Assembly: GCA_029780075.1 (NCBI GenBank)
Contig: JAKOZI010000125.1
Location: forward strand, 1 to 64,000
Length of the DNA stretch: 64,000 nucleotides
Reading direction: 5' to 3'
Source: Pseudomonadota bacterium
GTDB taxonomy: Bacteria > Pseudomonadota > Gammaproteobacteria > Burkholderiales > Rhodocyclaceae
Part shown: piece after piece, positions 48,909 to 58,116 of the stretch
How the letters are laid out: every line of letters starts with the position of its first letter
Position numbering within the stretch: position 1 is the stretch's first letter
Notes under the pieces: model-generated
Database searches by the model: none
What the model was told of the DNA's origin: nothing
What the model saw: the letters and a program-made list of their open reading frames with translations, nothing else
Position numbers and translations under genes: made by a program

Positions 48909-50605
48909 GCCTCGAGTTGTTCGGCGACTGCCGCTGCCGTGGTGGCGGCGTCCTGCCGCCAGAAGTCATAGAAATTGAACCACTGCTCGGGCGCCCGCAG
49001 GCAGTAGGCTTCGAGCCGGCGCGCGTATTGCTGCAGGTACGCCTGCAGGCGTTGCTGGCGTTCGCGGCGCGGGAGCTCGATGCACTCGGCGAACAGCTCG
49101 AAATGGATGCGGTAGCCGTCGCTCTCGCGCAGGCAGAAGAACAGATACACCGGGCAGGCGAGCAGGCTGGCGAGGATCATCGGACCCTGTGCGAAAGGCG
49201 CCGGCGCACCGAGAAAATCGACCGTCTTGACCCGTCCGTTCTGCGCCGGCGGCGTGCGGTCGCCGACGATGACCAGCAACTCGCCGGCGTCGATTTTTTC
49301 CTTGAGCAGGATCGCGGTTTGCGGGCCGAGGTTCGACACCGGCAGCAGATTCACCGCGAAGTTCGCGTTTGCCGCGGCCAGCAGGGCGTTGAACCGGCGG
49401 GCGTGCTCGCTGTAAACGACCGCGTTGATGGTCGCCAGTCGCTGTTTGCTGGCCAGCGCACGCGTCATTTCGAGGTTGCCCAGATGCGAGCCGATGAGAA
49501 CGGCGCCGCGTCCCGAAGCGAGCAGTGCCTCAAACGCCGGGCGATTGGGAAAATCGACACGGCCTTCGATTGCTCCGATCCAGGCGGCGACCTTGTCGAG
49601 GCCCGCCTGCGCGAAGGCCAGCATGTGGCGGAAACTGTCGCGCCAGCCGGGTGGCGGCCGGCCGCTGAGCTGCGCAACCCGTTGCAGATAGTCGCGCGAA
49701 GCGGCACGCGCCCGGCTTCCGGTCAGGAAAAAATAGCTCACGATCGGATAGAGCAGCAGTCGTGTCGCCCGTTCGCCGAGCAGGCGGTAGCAGAGGAACA
49801 CGATACGCAAGCCGAGTCCGCTGCCGCGCTCGGCAAGGCGCGACCAATGCGCGCCGCGCCGCGCGTGCGCCGGCAGCTTGCGCCACAGCAACCGTGGCAG
49901 GCGCGGCAGCATGGCGAAGAACAGCCGGGCATGCATCTTCGAGATGCGCACGTTGTCGTGCCACAGGTCGAAGTGCGAGATCCCCTCCCTGGGGTAGGTG
50001 ACCCGGGTTTCGAGATTCTCGACGGGCACGCCGGCCCAGGCCAGGCGGACGATGATCTCGATGTCGAAGTCCATGCGCGTCGGGATGCGCACGCCATCGA
50101 TCAAGGTGCAACTGGCCGCCAGCGGATAGAGTCGGAAGCCGCACATCGAATCGCCGATGGCCAGCGACAGGGTTTCCACCCAGACCCAGAAATGCGTGAC
50201 GTAGCGTCCGTAGTGCCGGCTTCTGGGGACCGAGTGATCATGCACCGCCTTGCCGCAGACGACGGCTTCCGGGTTGGCGAAGCCCCGTTCCAGGAAGCGC
50301 GGCACGTCGGCGAGGTCATGCTGCCCGTCGGCATCGACCTGCAGGGCGTGACTGAAACCGGCCCGCCGCGCCGCGCGCATGCCGGCCATCACCGCCGCCC
50401 CCTTGCCGGCGTTCTCCGGGAGGCGCAACAGCCGAAGCAGCGGCTGTTCGGAAGCGAGCACGGCGAGCACGGCCTGTGTCGCGCCGTCGCTGCCGTCGTC
50501 GACGACGAAGATCGGCAGGTCATGCGGCAGCAGGCGCTCGACGGTGCCGCGGATGCGCTCCTTGTGGTTGTAGATGGGGATCAGGACGCAGGGTTTGAAA
50601 CTCAT
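48905..50605 (-). CDS. GT2 glycosyltransferase fused to LPLAT-type acyltransferase
   Basis: N-terminal GT2 (VLIPIYNHKERIRGTVERLLPHDLPIFVVDDGSDG, LQVDADGQHDLADVPRFL); C-terminal acyltransferase (GRGAVLIGSHLGNLEMTRALA). Confidence 0.9.
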   Translation of the reverse strand: MSFKPCVLIPIYNHKERIRGTVERLLPHDLPIFVVDDGSDGATQAVLAVLASEQPLLRLLRLPENAGKGAAVMAGMRAARRAGFSHALQVDADGQHDLADVPRFLERGFANPEAVVCGKAVHDHSVPRSRHYGRYVTHFWVWVETLSLAIGDSMCGFRLYPLAASCTLIDGVRIPTRMDFDIEIIVRLAWAGVPVENLETRVTYPREGISHFDLWHDNVRISKMHARLFFAMLPRLPRLLWRKLPAHARRGAHWSRLAERGSGLGLRIVFLCYRLLGERATRLLLYPIVSYFFLTGSRARAASRDYLQRVAQLSGRPPPGWRDSFRHMLAFAQAGLDKVAAWIGAIEGRVDFPNRPAFEALLASGRGAVLIGSHLGNLEMTRALASKQRLATINAVVYSEHARRFNALLAAANANFAVNLLPVSNLGPQTAILLKEKIDAGELLVIVGDRTPPAQNGRVKTVDFLGAPAPFAQGPMILASLLACPVYLFFCLRESDGYRIHFELFAECIELPRRERQQRLQAYLQQYARRLEAYCLRAPEQWFNFYDFWRQDAATTAAAVAEQLEA

Positions 50606-52338
50606 GTATCGACATCCAGGACAATCCGCCCACTCGCATGCTTGCGCTGTGGCGTCAGGAAAAGGAAGTCGAGCCGACCGCTGGCGGTATCCCAGTGCAG
50701 TTGCAGGCGCAGGCGCGCGTCGGGCAGTACCGGCGCGTGAAACTTGAGTTTCTCCAGCGCCGAGAAACGTGGCAGACAGGCATCCCAGGCGAAATGACGG
50801 CGCGCCAGGCGCAGCGCCCAGTCGACTTGCACCACCCCGGGCAGGATCGGCAGGCCGGGGAAGTGTCCGGCAAAATGCAGCAGTTGCGGCGGTACGTGCA
50901 AATCGAGCGTGACCACCGCCGCGCTGTCACGGTGCACCGCCAGCACCGCCGGCAGCAGGTCGCGTTCGGAAACGTTGCTGGTGCTGGGGGTGAACAGGGC
51001 GCGCAGGGAATCGTCGGTCAGTTTGCCGCGTTCGTTGACTGGCAGGACGTCCGGAAAGCGCCAGTGTCGCGGCAGGAGGACCGCCTCGAAGCAGGTCGCC
51101 AGGTGGCGCGTCAGTTCGCGCCGCACGGCGAGCTTCCCCAGCGCCAGCAGCCTTTCCGCGCCGTCGGTATTGAGCACGACGACGGCGCCGACCGTTTGCC
51201 GCGGGCCGTCAAGAGGCACTGCCGCCGCCGCCGCGACCCACGCGTGTTCGCTGAGACGCGCTTCCATTTCCGGCAGCGACAGGCGCTTTTCTTCGACCTT
51301 GATGGTACGGTCGAGGCGGCCACCCAGGCGGAAGCAGCCGCCGGGCAAGAGTTCGACTGCGTCGTCCATGCGCCACGGCGAGGGGTCATCGAGAAATGGC
51401 GAATGCAGGATCAGCGCGCCATCCGCCGCGGCATCGACGCGGACTCCCGGCAGCGGCGTCCAGGCGTCGCCGTTCTCCAGCCGGCGCCAGGCGACCCCCC
51501 CGGTTTCGGTGCTGCCGAAGACTTCGGTTGGCGCCTGACCAAACTGACGGGTGAATTCGCCGGCCGCGGCGATCGGCAGCGGGCCACCCGAGGAGAAGAG
51601 CAGGCGCGGTGGCGGCTGCAGGGAGGCGAGGGAGATCAGGGCCGGCAGGCGCGCCAGATGTGCCGGACTCGACACCAGCACGGTGTCCGCGAAGAGCGCC
51701 AGCCGTTGCTGTAGCGTGTCCGGCGTCGCGCAGGTCACGGTATCGAAGCAGCGCCCGGCGGAGAGCGGCCACAGCAGACGGAAGAGCAGGCCGTAAATGT
51801 GCTGATGCGGTACCGTAGCGACCACCGTCGCGTTGCCGAGGGTTGCCCCCCACAGTTTTTCCAGCGTCTCGATTTCGGCCTCGAAGCTGGCCAGGGTCTT
51901 GCGTACGCGCTTCGGTTCGCCGGTGCTGCCCGAAGTGTAAAGGTCGATCAGCGCGGCCCGTGGTTGCAGCGCGGTCAGCGGCGCGTCGGGCGGCGTGTCG
52001 CTGACCGCCCCCGGCTCGGCGACGGAATCGAAAAAAGCGTTCAGGCGGGCGATGGTCGACGGCTGCGTGTTGGGCGGGATGACCACCGTCTTGCCGGCGT
52101 GCACGACAGCCAGCAGCCAGATGACGAAATCCAGCGGTGACTCGCTGACCAGCAGCCAGCGCGCGCCGCCGCTGCTGGCGACACCCCGCGCACGCTGTCG
52201 CACGCGGGCGCGGAACTCTTCCCAGACGAGGTAGCGCCGGCCGTCGTGGCAAACCGGCTGTGCCAGCGGTCGCCAGGTGTCGAGCAAGGCGTGCAGGGGG
52301 GCCGGGGGGCCGACCGCCGGGACCGGCATGTCAGCCAT
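50602..52338 (-). CDS. AMP-dependent acyl-ACP synthetase fused to FabA/Z-type dehydratase
   Basis: LIDLYTSGSTGEPKRVRKTLASFEAE, TEVFGSTETGGVAWR; C-terminal LLHFAGHFPGLPILPGVVQVDWALRLA. Confidence 0.92.
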   Translation of the reverse strand: MADMPVPAVGPPAPLHALLDTWRPLAQPVCHDGRRYLVWEEFRARVRQRARGVASSGGARWLLVSESPLDFVIWLLAVVHAGKTVVIPPNTQPSTIARLNAFFDSVAEPGAVSDTPPDAPLTALQPRAALIDLYTSGSTGEPKRVRKTLASFEAEIETLEKLWGATLGNATVVATVPHQHIYGLLFRLLWPLSAGRCFDTVTCATPDTLQQRLALFADTVLVSSPAHLARLPALISLASLQPPPRLLFSSGGPLPIAAAGEFTRQFGQAPTEVFGSTETGGVAWRRLENGDAWTPLPGVRVDAAADGALILHSPFLDDPSPWRMDDAVELLPGGCFRLGGRLDRTIKVEEKRLSLPEMEARLSEHAWVAAAAAVPLDGPRQTVGAVVVLNTDGAERLLALGKLAVRRELTRHLATCFEAVLLPRHWRFPDVLPVNERGKLTDDSLRALFTPSTSNVSERDLLPAVLAVHRDSAAVVTLDLHVPPQLLHFAGHFPGLPILPGVVQVDWALRLARRHFAWDACLPRFSALEKLKFHAPVLPDARLRLQLHWDTASGRLDFLFLTPQRKHASGRIVLDVDT

Positions 52339-52894
52339 TCGCGGCGAGCAGCCGTCGGCGCAACAGCCATTCGCCGGCGAACAGGGTGCCCATCAGCAGG
52401 TAGGCGATCAGCCCGTTGTACAGGGCCCAGATGTCACGGCTGGTCCATACCGCGGTGTAGGTCGCGAGCAGGCCATTGCACACAAAGAAGGCACACCAGA
52501 CCTGCGTGACGCGGCGGGTGTAGCGCACCGCGGCCGGCGGCAGGTCGGCCTGGCCCAGTCTGGCGAAGCGCTCGATCATCGATGGCGGATGCCGGAGCGA
52601 CAGGCCGAACAGCAGCAGCATACCGAGGTTGACCGCCACCGGGTAAAGGCGGAGCAACTGTTCGCTGTTGGTCGCCGCGGTCAGCCCCGAAAGCATCAGC
52701 ATCGCCACCAGAATCATGAAATCGGTACGCGACAGATCCGTCAGCAGACGGCTCGCGAGTTGTCGGCGGCGCAACAGCAGCAGCATGGCCAGCAGCAGGG
52801 CCAGGTCGCGTGGCTCAAGAAGCTGCAGCCCACAGAAAATGAGCGCCGGATAGGCGAGCCACAACAGCACCTGGAGCATGCGCGTGGCGATCAT
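52331..52894 (-). CDS. COG4648-type membrane protein of APE cluster
   Basis: Multiple TM segments; CGLQLLEPRDLALLLAMLLLLRRRQ, RYTRRVTQVWCAFFVCNGLLATYTAVWTSRDIWALYNGLIAYLLMGTLFAGEWLLRRR. Confidence 0.85.
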   Translation of the reverse strand: MIATRMLQVLLWLAYPALIFCGLQLLEPRDLALLLAMLLLLRRRQLASRLLTDLSRTDFMILVAMLMLSGLTAATNSEQLLRLYPVAVNLGMLLLFGLSLRHPPSMIERFARLGQADLPPAAVRYTRRVTQVWCAFFVCNGLLATYTAVWTSRDIWALYNGLIAYLLMGTLFAGEWLLRRRLLAANG

Positions 52895-52913
52895 CGCTGG
52901 TGTGCCGGTTTCT

Positions 52914-53159
52914 TCAGGCGGCGAGCAGCGTGCGCACGGTGCTCACCACGTCGCCCACCGTGCGCACGGTCTTGAAATTCTCCGGCCGGATGCGCTTGCC
53001 GGTCATTTCCTGGAGTTTGATCGCCAGATCGACGGCGTCGATGCTGTCCAGGTCGAGTTCGTCGAACAGACGCGTTTCCGGGCCGACCCGTCCCGGATCG
53101 ATTTCGAAGGCCTCGAAAAGAATGGCCTGCAGTTTTTCGAGAATCTGTTCGTCGGTCAT
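52914..53159 (-). CDS. Acyl carrier protein 1
   Basis: ETRLFDELDLDSIDAVDLAIKLQEMTG with 4'-phosphopantetheine Ser. Confidence 0.94.
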   Translation of the reverse strand: MTDEQILEKLQAILFEAFEIDPGRVGPETRLFDELDLDSIDAVDLAIKLQEMTGKRIRPENFKTVRTVGDVVSTVRTLLAA

Positions 53160-53198
53160 GACTTTCTCCCTGAGAGTCTCTTGGTGTTGGACGCGCTG

Positions 53199-53465
53199 TC
53201 AGAGCGTCGCCCCGGAACTGCCGACCAGTTGGGCCAGCGTGCTGACCGAACGGAAATGCTGGCGGTTGGCCGCGTCGTTGGCTGCGAGCTGGATATGGTA
53301 CTTCTTGCGCAGGGCAATGCCGAGTTCCAGTGCGTCGATCGAGTCGAGCCCGAGTCCGTCTTCACCGAAGAGCGGCGCCTCATCGTCGATGTCGTCGACG
53401 GTGAGGTCTTCAAGATCGAGTGCTTCGATGATCAGGCGTTTGATTTCAAGCTTCAAGGCGTCCAT
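53199..53465 (-). CDS. Acyl carrier protein 2
   Basis: EAPLFGEDGLGLDSIDALELGIALRKKYHIQL with 4'-phosphopantetheine Ser. Confidence 0.94.
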   Translation of the reverse strand: MDALKLEIKRLIIEALDLEDLTVDDIDDEAPLFGEDGLGLDSIDALELGIALRKKYHIQLAANDAANRQHFRSVSTLAQLVGSSGATL

Positions 53466-54228
53466 GTTTGTACAGTTCCTGGGTGAAATAGGCCTCAAGG
53501 GCGCGTGTCAGCCGGCGCGCGGCGATCGGCAGGGAGACGTTCGGCGTGACCCACTCGTTGACCGAAATCGGTGTCAGTACTTCGAGGCGCAGATGGAATC
53601 GTCGTGGCGGAATCCGGTACCAGCGTTCGTGTTTGCTGAGGGTCGTCGGATGGCAGTCGATCAGCACCGGCAGCACCGGCATGCCGCTCTTCAGGGCGAT
53701 GTACGAAGCGCCGCGCAGGAAATGCAGCGCCTGCCCCGGCACGCTGCGCGTTCCCTCCGGGAAGATGATCAGCGGATGCCCGGCGGTGAGATCCCGGCTG
53801 CAGTCGTCGATCAGGGTCTCGGGAAGCGAATTGTTGATGTAGTCGGCTGCGCGCACCACGCCGCCGAGAAACGGGTTTCGCCACAGCCGTTGCTTGACGA
53901 CGCAACTGGCGGCAGGCATCAGCGAGATCAGCGCGACGACATCGATCAAGGTCGGGTGGTTGGCCAGCACCAGGGTGTTTCGGCAATGCCGCAGGCGCTC
54001 GCCGCCGATCAGTTCGAAGCGCATGATCCCGACGCTCTCCATCAGCCAGATGAACGCGCCGAACGCCTTGTGGATGATCCACCGCACGCGCGTCGAGCGT
54101 GTCCGCGGCCCGCAGCAAAGCGCGACCACCGGGAAGACCAGCAGCGTCAGCAGCAAGCCGCCGATGCCGAATACCGCAAAACAGCCTGCGGTGGCCAGCA
54201 GCCGCCAGTAATAGTCGAGGCCGCCGCT
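53446..54228 (-). CDS. 1-acyl-sn-glycerol-3-phosphate acyltransferase family protein
   Basis: NTLVLANHPTLIDVVALISLMP, LIIFPEGTRSVPGQALHFLRGASYIALKSGMPVLPVLI. Confidence 0.92.
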   Translation of the reverse strand, partial: SGGLDYYWRLLATAGCFAVFGIGGLLLTLLVFPVVALCCGPRTRSTRVRWIIHKAFGAFIWLMESVGIMRFELIGGERLRHCRNTLVLANHPTLIDVVALISLMPAASCVVKQRLWRNPFLGGVVRAADYINNSLPETLIDDCSRDLTAGHPLIIFPEGTRSVPGQALHFLRGASYIALKSGMPVLPVLIDCHPTTLSKHERWYRIPPRRFHLRLEVLTPISVNEWVTPNVSLPIAARRLTRALEAYFTQELYKHGRLEA

Positions 54229-54977
54229 CATCTCCTGCTCCAGTGCCACGCCGTATCGTCACCGTACCAGCTACTGCTGCCCGTTGCCAGGCAACGCAGG
54301 AAGGCTCGCGACTGGCTCTCGGTACTGCGCGGCATGTCGGAGTCAGTGCGGCAGCAGTCGATGTTGCGTTCGGCGCAGCTTTCGAGCAAAACCGCCAGCG
54401 CGTGACGGCTGCGCTCGCCATCCTCGACAAGGCCATAGATCGCCGGAGCCGGTTCGTCGGCATAAACCAGCAGCACCGGAACGTCTGGCGCGCTGGCCAA
54501 CTGCAGGCAGGCTTCGAGCAGCCCATAGCCGAAGCTCTCGGCGGCAGCCGAAACCGCCGTCGTGGGCGCGGTGCTGCCCTGCAGGATCGAGAATATCCCG
54601 GCCGTCGCGTTGAGCACCGACAGGCTGAAGGCGGTGGGGGAGAGCGCCTCGCCGGCGGCAAGATCCTCGAGCATCGATGTCGTGCGTACCAGCTCACCGT
54701 GCTCCGATGCATAAACCACGCGTACGTCGACTTTGTCGTGGGCGCAGTCATGCGCGACGCGCAACGACATCCTGGCCAGCGAACTCAGCCGTCGGCGCAG
54801 CATCGGCTCGATGAATCCGACGTCGGGAGTCGCGCCCGGCCCCTCCGGCCGCACGGGTTCCCAGAGGGCCCAGCGGGCCACCGGCGCCGTCCAGTGTAGG
54901 CCCTCACTTCGGGTATTCAATGGTCTCACTGCGAGCGGAACACCTTTTTGATCCCGGCGGGCGCCTCGCCCGGCCAC
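54228..54977 (-). CDS. Beta-ketoacyl synthase N-terminal-like protein (APE-type chain-length/accessory)
   Basis: RRRLSSLARMSLRVAHDC, VVYASEHGELVRTTSMLEDLAAGEALSPTAFSLSVLNATAGIFSIL; no ACxxS-type Cys motif. Confidence 0.88.
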   Translation of the reverse strand: MAGRGARRDQKGVPLAVRPLNTRSEGLHWTAPVARWALWEPVRPEGPGATPDVGFIEPMLRRRLSSLARMSLRVAHDCAHDKVDVRVVYASEHGELVRTTSMLEDLAAGEALSPTAFSLSVLNATAGIFSILQGSTAPTTAVSAAAESFGYGLLEACLQLASAPDVPVLLVYADEPAPAIYGLVEDGERSRHALAVLLESCAERNIDCCRTDSDMPRSTESQSRAFLRCLATGSSSWYGDDTAWHWSRR

Positions 54978-55270
54978 TCCGGGCCGACCACCTGGTAATC
55001 GCCGGCGGCATGACCCGTCGCCCGGCTGGCGACATAGCCAGAGTTGTAGGTATTGCCGTCGGTCAAGTGTAGCCAGTAGTAGCGCCCCCTGGCCACGGAA
55101 GGCACCGAGATCACCATTTGTTCCGCGCGCAGATCCAGCCTGAGCATCGAATAGGGCGTATCGCTGTTGGGCGTGACAACGGCCGTATCCTGGTAGGTGA
55201 AGTCGCGGGCTTCGTTGTAGAGGGTATTGAAGAGCGCCAATGGTTTGTGCATGGGCATTCTACTGGCTGT
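54926..55270 (-). pseudogene. DUF1254-domain protein remnant
   Basis: VVTPNSDTPYSMLRLDLRAEQMVISVPSVARGRYYWLHLTDGNTYNSGYVASRATG...; both ends of the expected ~450-aa protein are absent. Confidence 0.75.
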
Positions 55271-55435
55271 TCTGCGTAGTGGATGGTCATGGCCTGGTCT
55301 GCCGCCGCGGACGGCAAGCTGCGGTCGAGGTTCGCCACCGTGAGTTTCAGCGGAGTATAACGAGGTACACGCATGACTGCATTCCGAAAACCCCGCCACG
55401 GTCCGGAGGCGAATCCGGCATTCGGCGGCACCTCC

Positions 55436-56347
55436 TCACCGCGACGATTCGGCGATGGCCGGTGCACATACCTCCCGCACGCAACCGCGCAGCCAACGAT
55501 GCGCCGGATCGGCATCCATCCGCGGGTGCCAGTGCAATGAGACGGTGATCGCCGGCGTGGCGATCGGCAGGGAAAAAGCATGCATGCCGGCGCGAAGGCT
55601 GTCGGTATGCCGCTCGGGGACACTGGCGATCAGGTCGGAAGCCCGGGCGAGAGCCAGCGCTGTCGAAAAACCGCTGACGATGGTGACCACCTCGCGTTCC
55701 AGCCCCAGCAGCTTCAGGGCTTCATCGATCGGCCCCTGGACTAGCCCCCGGCGCGAGACGCAGATGTGTCTGCCAGCCGCATAGCGTTGGGGAGTGATCT
55801 CGCCCTGGCTCAGCGCATGGCGCATGCGCACCACACCGATCCAGCGGTCCCGGAACAAGGCCTGCACCCGCAGTTCCGGGGCTGTCGTCCGGCTGACGAC
55901 ACCCGTCTCCAGATCGACGCTGCCGTCGCGCAGCGGCGCGCTGTCCCTGTCTGACTTCGGTACGAAGCAGAGCCGCACGCCGGGCGCTTCTTCAGCGACG
56001 CGCGCAATCAGGTCCGGCCCGAAGTTTTCCGCAAAGCCTTCGCTGGTCCGCAGCGTGAATGTTCGCTGCAGCCGTTCGAGGTCGAGCTTTTCTGCCGGCC
56101 GTAGAACCGCTTCGGCCTCCTGCACCAGCCGGCTGACCTGCGCGCGCAGTTCGAGCGCACGCGGGGTAGGAACGAGGCCGCGTCCAGCCCGGACCAACAG
56201 GGGGTCGCCGGTCGTCTCGCGCAATCGCGTCAGCGCCCGGCTCATCGCCGACGGGCTCAGCCGTAACCGCTGCGCGGCGCGCGCCACGCTGCCTTCCGCA
56301 AGCAGCACATCAAGGGTGACCAACAGGTTGAGATCGGGCATCGACAT
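55436..56347 (-). CDS. LysR family transcriptional regulator
   Basis: LLVTLDVLLAEGSVARAAQRLRLSPSAMSRALTRLRETTGDPLLVRAGRGLVPTPRALELR. Confidence 0.95.
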   Translation of the reverse strand: MSMPDLNLLVTLDVLLAEGSVARAAQRLRLSPSAMSRALTRLRETTGDPLLVRAGRGLVPTPRALELRAQVSRLVQEAEAVLRPAEKLDLERLQRTFTLRTSEGFAENFGPDLIARVAEEAPGVRLCFVPKSDRDSAPLRDGSVDLETGVVSRTTAPELRVQALFRDRWIGVVRMRHALSQGEITPQRYAAGRHICVSRRGLVQGPIDEALKLLGLEREVVTIVSGFSTALALARASDLIASVPERHTDSLRAGMHAFSLPIATPAITVSLHWHPRMDADPAHRWLRGCVREVCAPAIAESSR

Positions 56348-56492
56348 GCCGCGACCATAGCACGGCCGGATCGTGATGCGGCGTCAAACGCACGCACAAA
56401 GTGCAAACGCTGCGCCTTCCGCCAGGCCAGGCAAAGGCATAGAGTCGCTCTCCAAGCGCTCCACTTCGGGAGTCCGCAGAACAGGAGGGCAC

Positions 56493-57968
56493 ATGCCACC
56501 GATCCATGTAATCCGCGACGCGGTTGTCGCCGGCAGCGCGGAACGCAGTCCGGCGGTGCTCTGGGCGCTTGCCAGCCTCGCCCTGTCGATGTTGCTGTCC
56601 TCGCTCGGCACCAGTATCGCCAATGTCGGCCTGCCGACCCTGGCCCAGGCGTTCGCCGCCTCTTTCCAGGAGGTCCAGTGGGTCGTCCTCGCCTATCTCC
56701 TGGCGATCACCACCCTGATCGTCGGCGTCGGCCGGATCGGTGACCTCATTGGCCGCCGCCGGCTGCTGTTGGCCGGCATCGTCCTGTTCAGCGTGGCCTC
56801 GCTGCTCTGCGGCGTCGCCTCGACGCTGGGGCAACTGATTGCCGCGCGTGCGGCGCAGGGCTGCGGCGCGGCGATCATGATCGCGCTCAGCATGGCCCTG
56901 GTCGGTGAGGCGGTTCCACAGGCCAGGACCGGCAGCGCCATGGGGCTGCTCGGCACGATGTCGGCGATCGGCACGGCACTCGGTCCGTCGCTCGGCGGCG
57001 TTCTGATCGCTGGATTCGGCTGGCGGGCGATCTTCCTGGTCAACGTACCGCTGGGCCTCCTGACTTTTCTGCTCGCGCGTCGCCATTTGCCTGTGGATCG
57101 CCGGGGGCCGAAGACCGGGCGGGCCGGCTTTGACCGTCTGGGCATGCTGCTCTTGGCCCTGACGCTCGCGGCCTATGCCCTGGCGATGACGATGGCGCGT
57201 AGCCGCTTCGGTCCGATCAACATTGCCCTGCTCCTGGCGGCCGCCATCGGAGTCGGCCTCTTCGTGCGGGTCGAGGCGAGAGCAACAGCGCCCTTGATCG
57301 ACCTGGCGATATTCCGCGATCCCGGCTTGCGTGCCGGCTTCGCGATGAGCGCGCTGGTGGCGACGGTGATCATGACGACGCTGGTGGTCGGGCCGTTCTA
57401 TCTCGCGCGGGCGCTCGGGCTCGATGCGCCCCTTGTCGGACTCGTCATGTCGGCGGGGCCCCTCGCCGCCGCGCTGAGCGGCGTGCCGGCCGGGCGCAGC
57501 GTGGACCGTTTTGGCGCACCACGCATGACCATCGTCGGGCTCATCGGCGTCGCGGTAGGTTCCTGCATGCTCTCGATGCTGCCGACGAGGCTCGGCATCT
57601 CCGGCTACCTCGCCCCGATGATCGTCATCACCGCCAGCTATGCCCTGTTCCAGACCGCCAACAACAGCGCCGTGATGTCCGCCAGCCGCCCGGAGCAGCG
57701 CGGCGTCATTTCCGGGATGCTCGGCCTGGCGCGCAATCTCGGGCTGATCACCGGCGCATCCGTTCTGGGCGCGGTGTTCGCGCTCGCGGCAGCCACCCCG
57801 GACATCGCCACGGCGCCTCCCGAGGCCATTGCCCGCGGCATGCGGATCACCTTCGCCGTCGCGACGCTGCTGGCCGCCACCGCGCTGACCATCGCGCTCA
57901 CCCTCGTGGTTGCCCGTCGCGCTGTCGCAACACGCCCTGCGCCCGATGAATTCAGCGTCGGAAAATGA
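56493..57968 (+). CDS. DHA2-type MFS drug-efflux transporter
   Basis: 14-TM-like MFS with LGTSIANVGLPTLAQAF, VVLAYLLAITTLIVGVGRIGDLIGRRRLLLAGIVLFSVASLLCGVA; divergent from LysR gene. Confidence 0.93.
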   Translation: MPPIHVIRDAVVAGSAERSPAVLWALASLALSMLLSSLGTSIANVGLPTLAQAFAASFQEVQWVVLAYLLAITTLIVGVGRIGDLIGRRRLLLAGIVLFSVASLLCGVASTLGQLIAARAAQGCGAAIMIALSMALVGEAVPQARTGSAMGLLGTMSAIGTALGPSLGGVLIAGFGWRAIFLVNVPLGLLTFLLARRHLPVDRRGPKTGRAGFDRLGMLLLALTLAAYALAMTMARSRFGPINIALLLAAAIGVGLFVRVEARATAPLIDLAIFRDPGLRAGFAMSALVATVIMTTLVVGPFYLARALGLDAPLVGLVMSAGPLAAALSGVPAGRSVDRFGAPRMTIVGLIGVAVGSCMLSMLPTRLGISGYLAPMIVITASYALFQTANNSAVMSASRPEQRGVISGMLGLARNLGLITGASVLGAVFALAAATPDIATAPPEAIARGMRITFAVATLLAATALTIALTLVVARRAVATRPAPDEFSVGK

Positions 57969-58116
57969 CGGCAACCCGGCACCCGAGCACTCGCCAGCCG
58001 CTCGCGCCGGCCGCAAACCGTGCATCTTTTGCGCACCTCGCCCGTCTCCGAGATAATAGGCCGGTACTTCGCCGGCCTGCGATCAGCCGTGTGCGGGAGT
58101 GATCTGGAGTGGGCGC

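Noticed and set aside
47430-50740. Large plus-strand ORFs (486 and 607 aa) opposite the ammonia-lyase and GT2-acyltransferase
   Set aside because: Antisense artefacts; no family recognised.
56310-58025. 571-aa minus-strand ORF opposite the MFS transporter, rich in H/R/Q/G
   Set aside because: Composition typical of the complement of a hydrophobic membrane protein.
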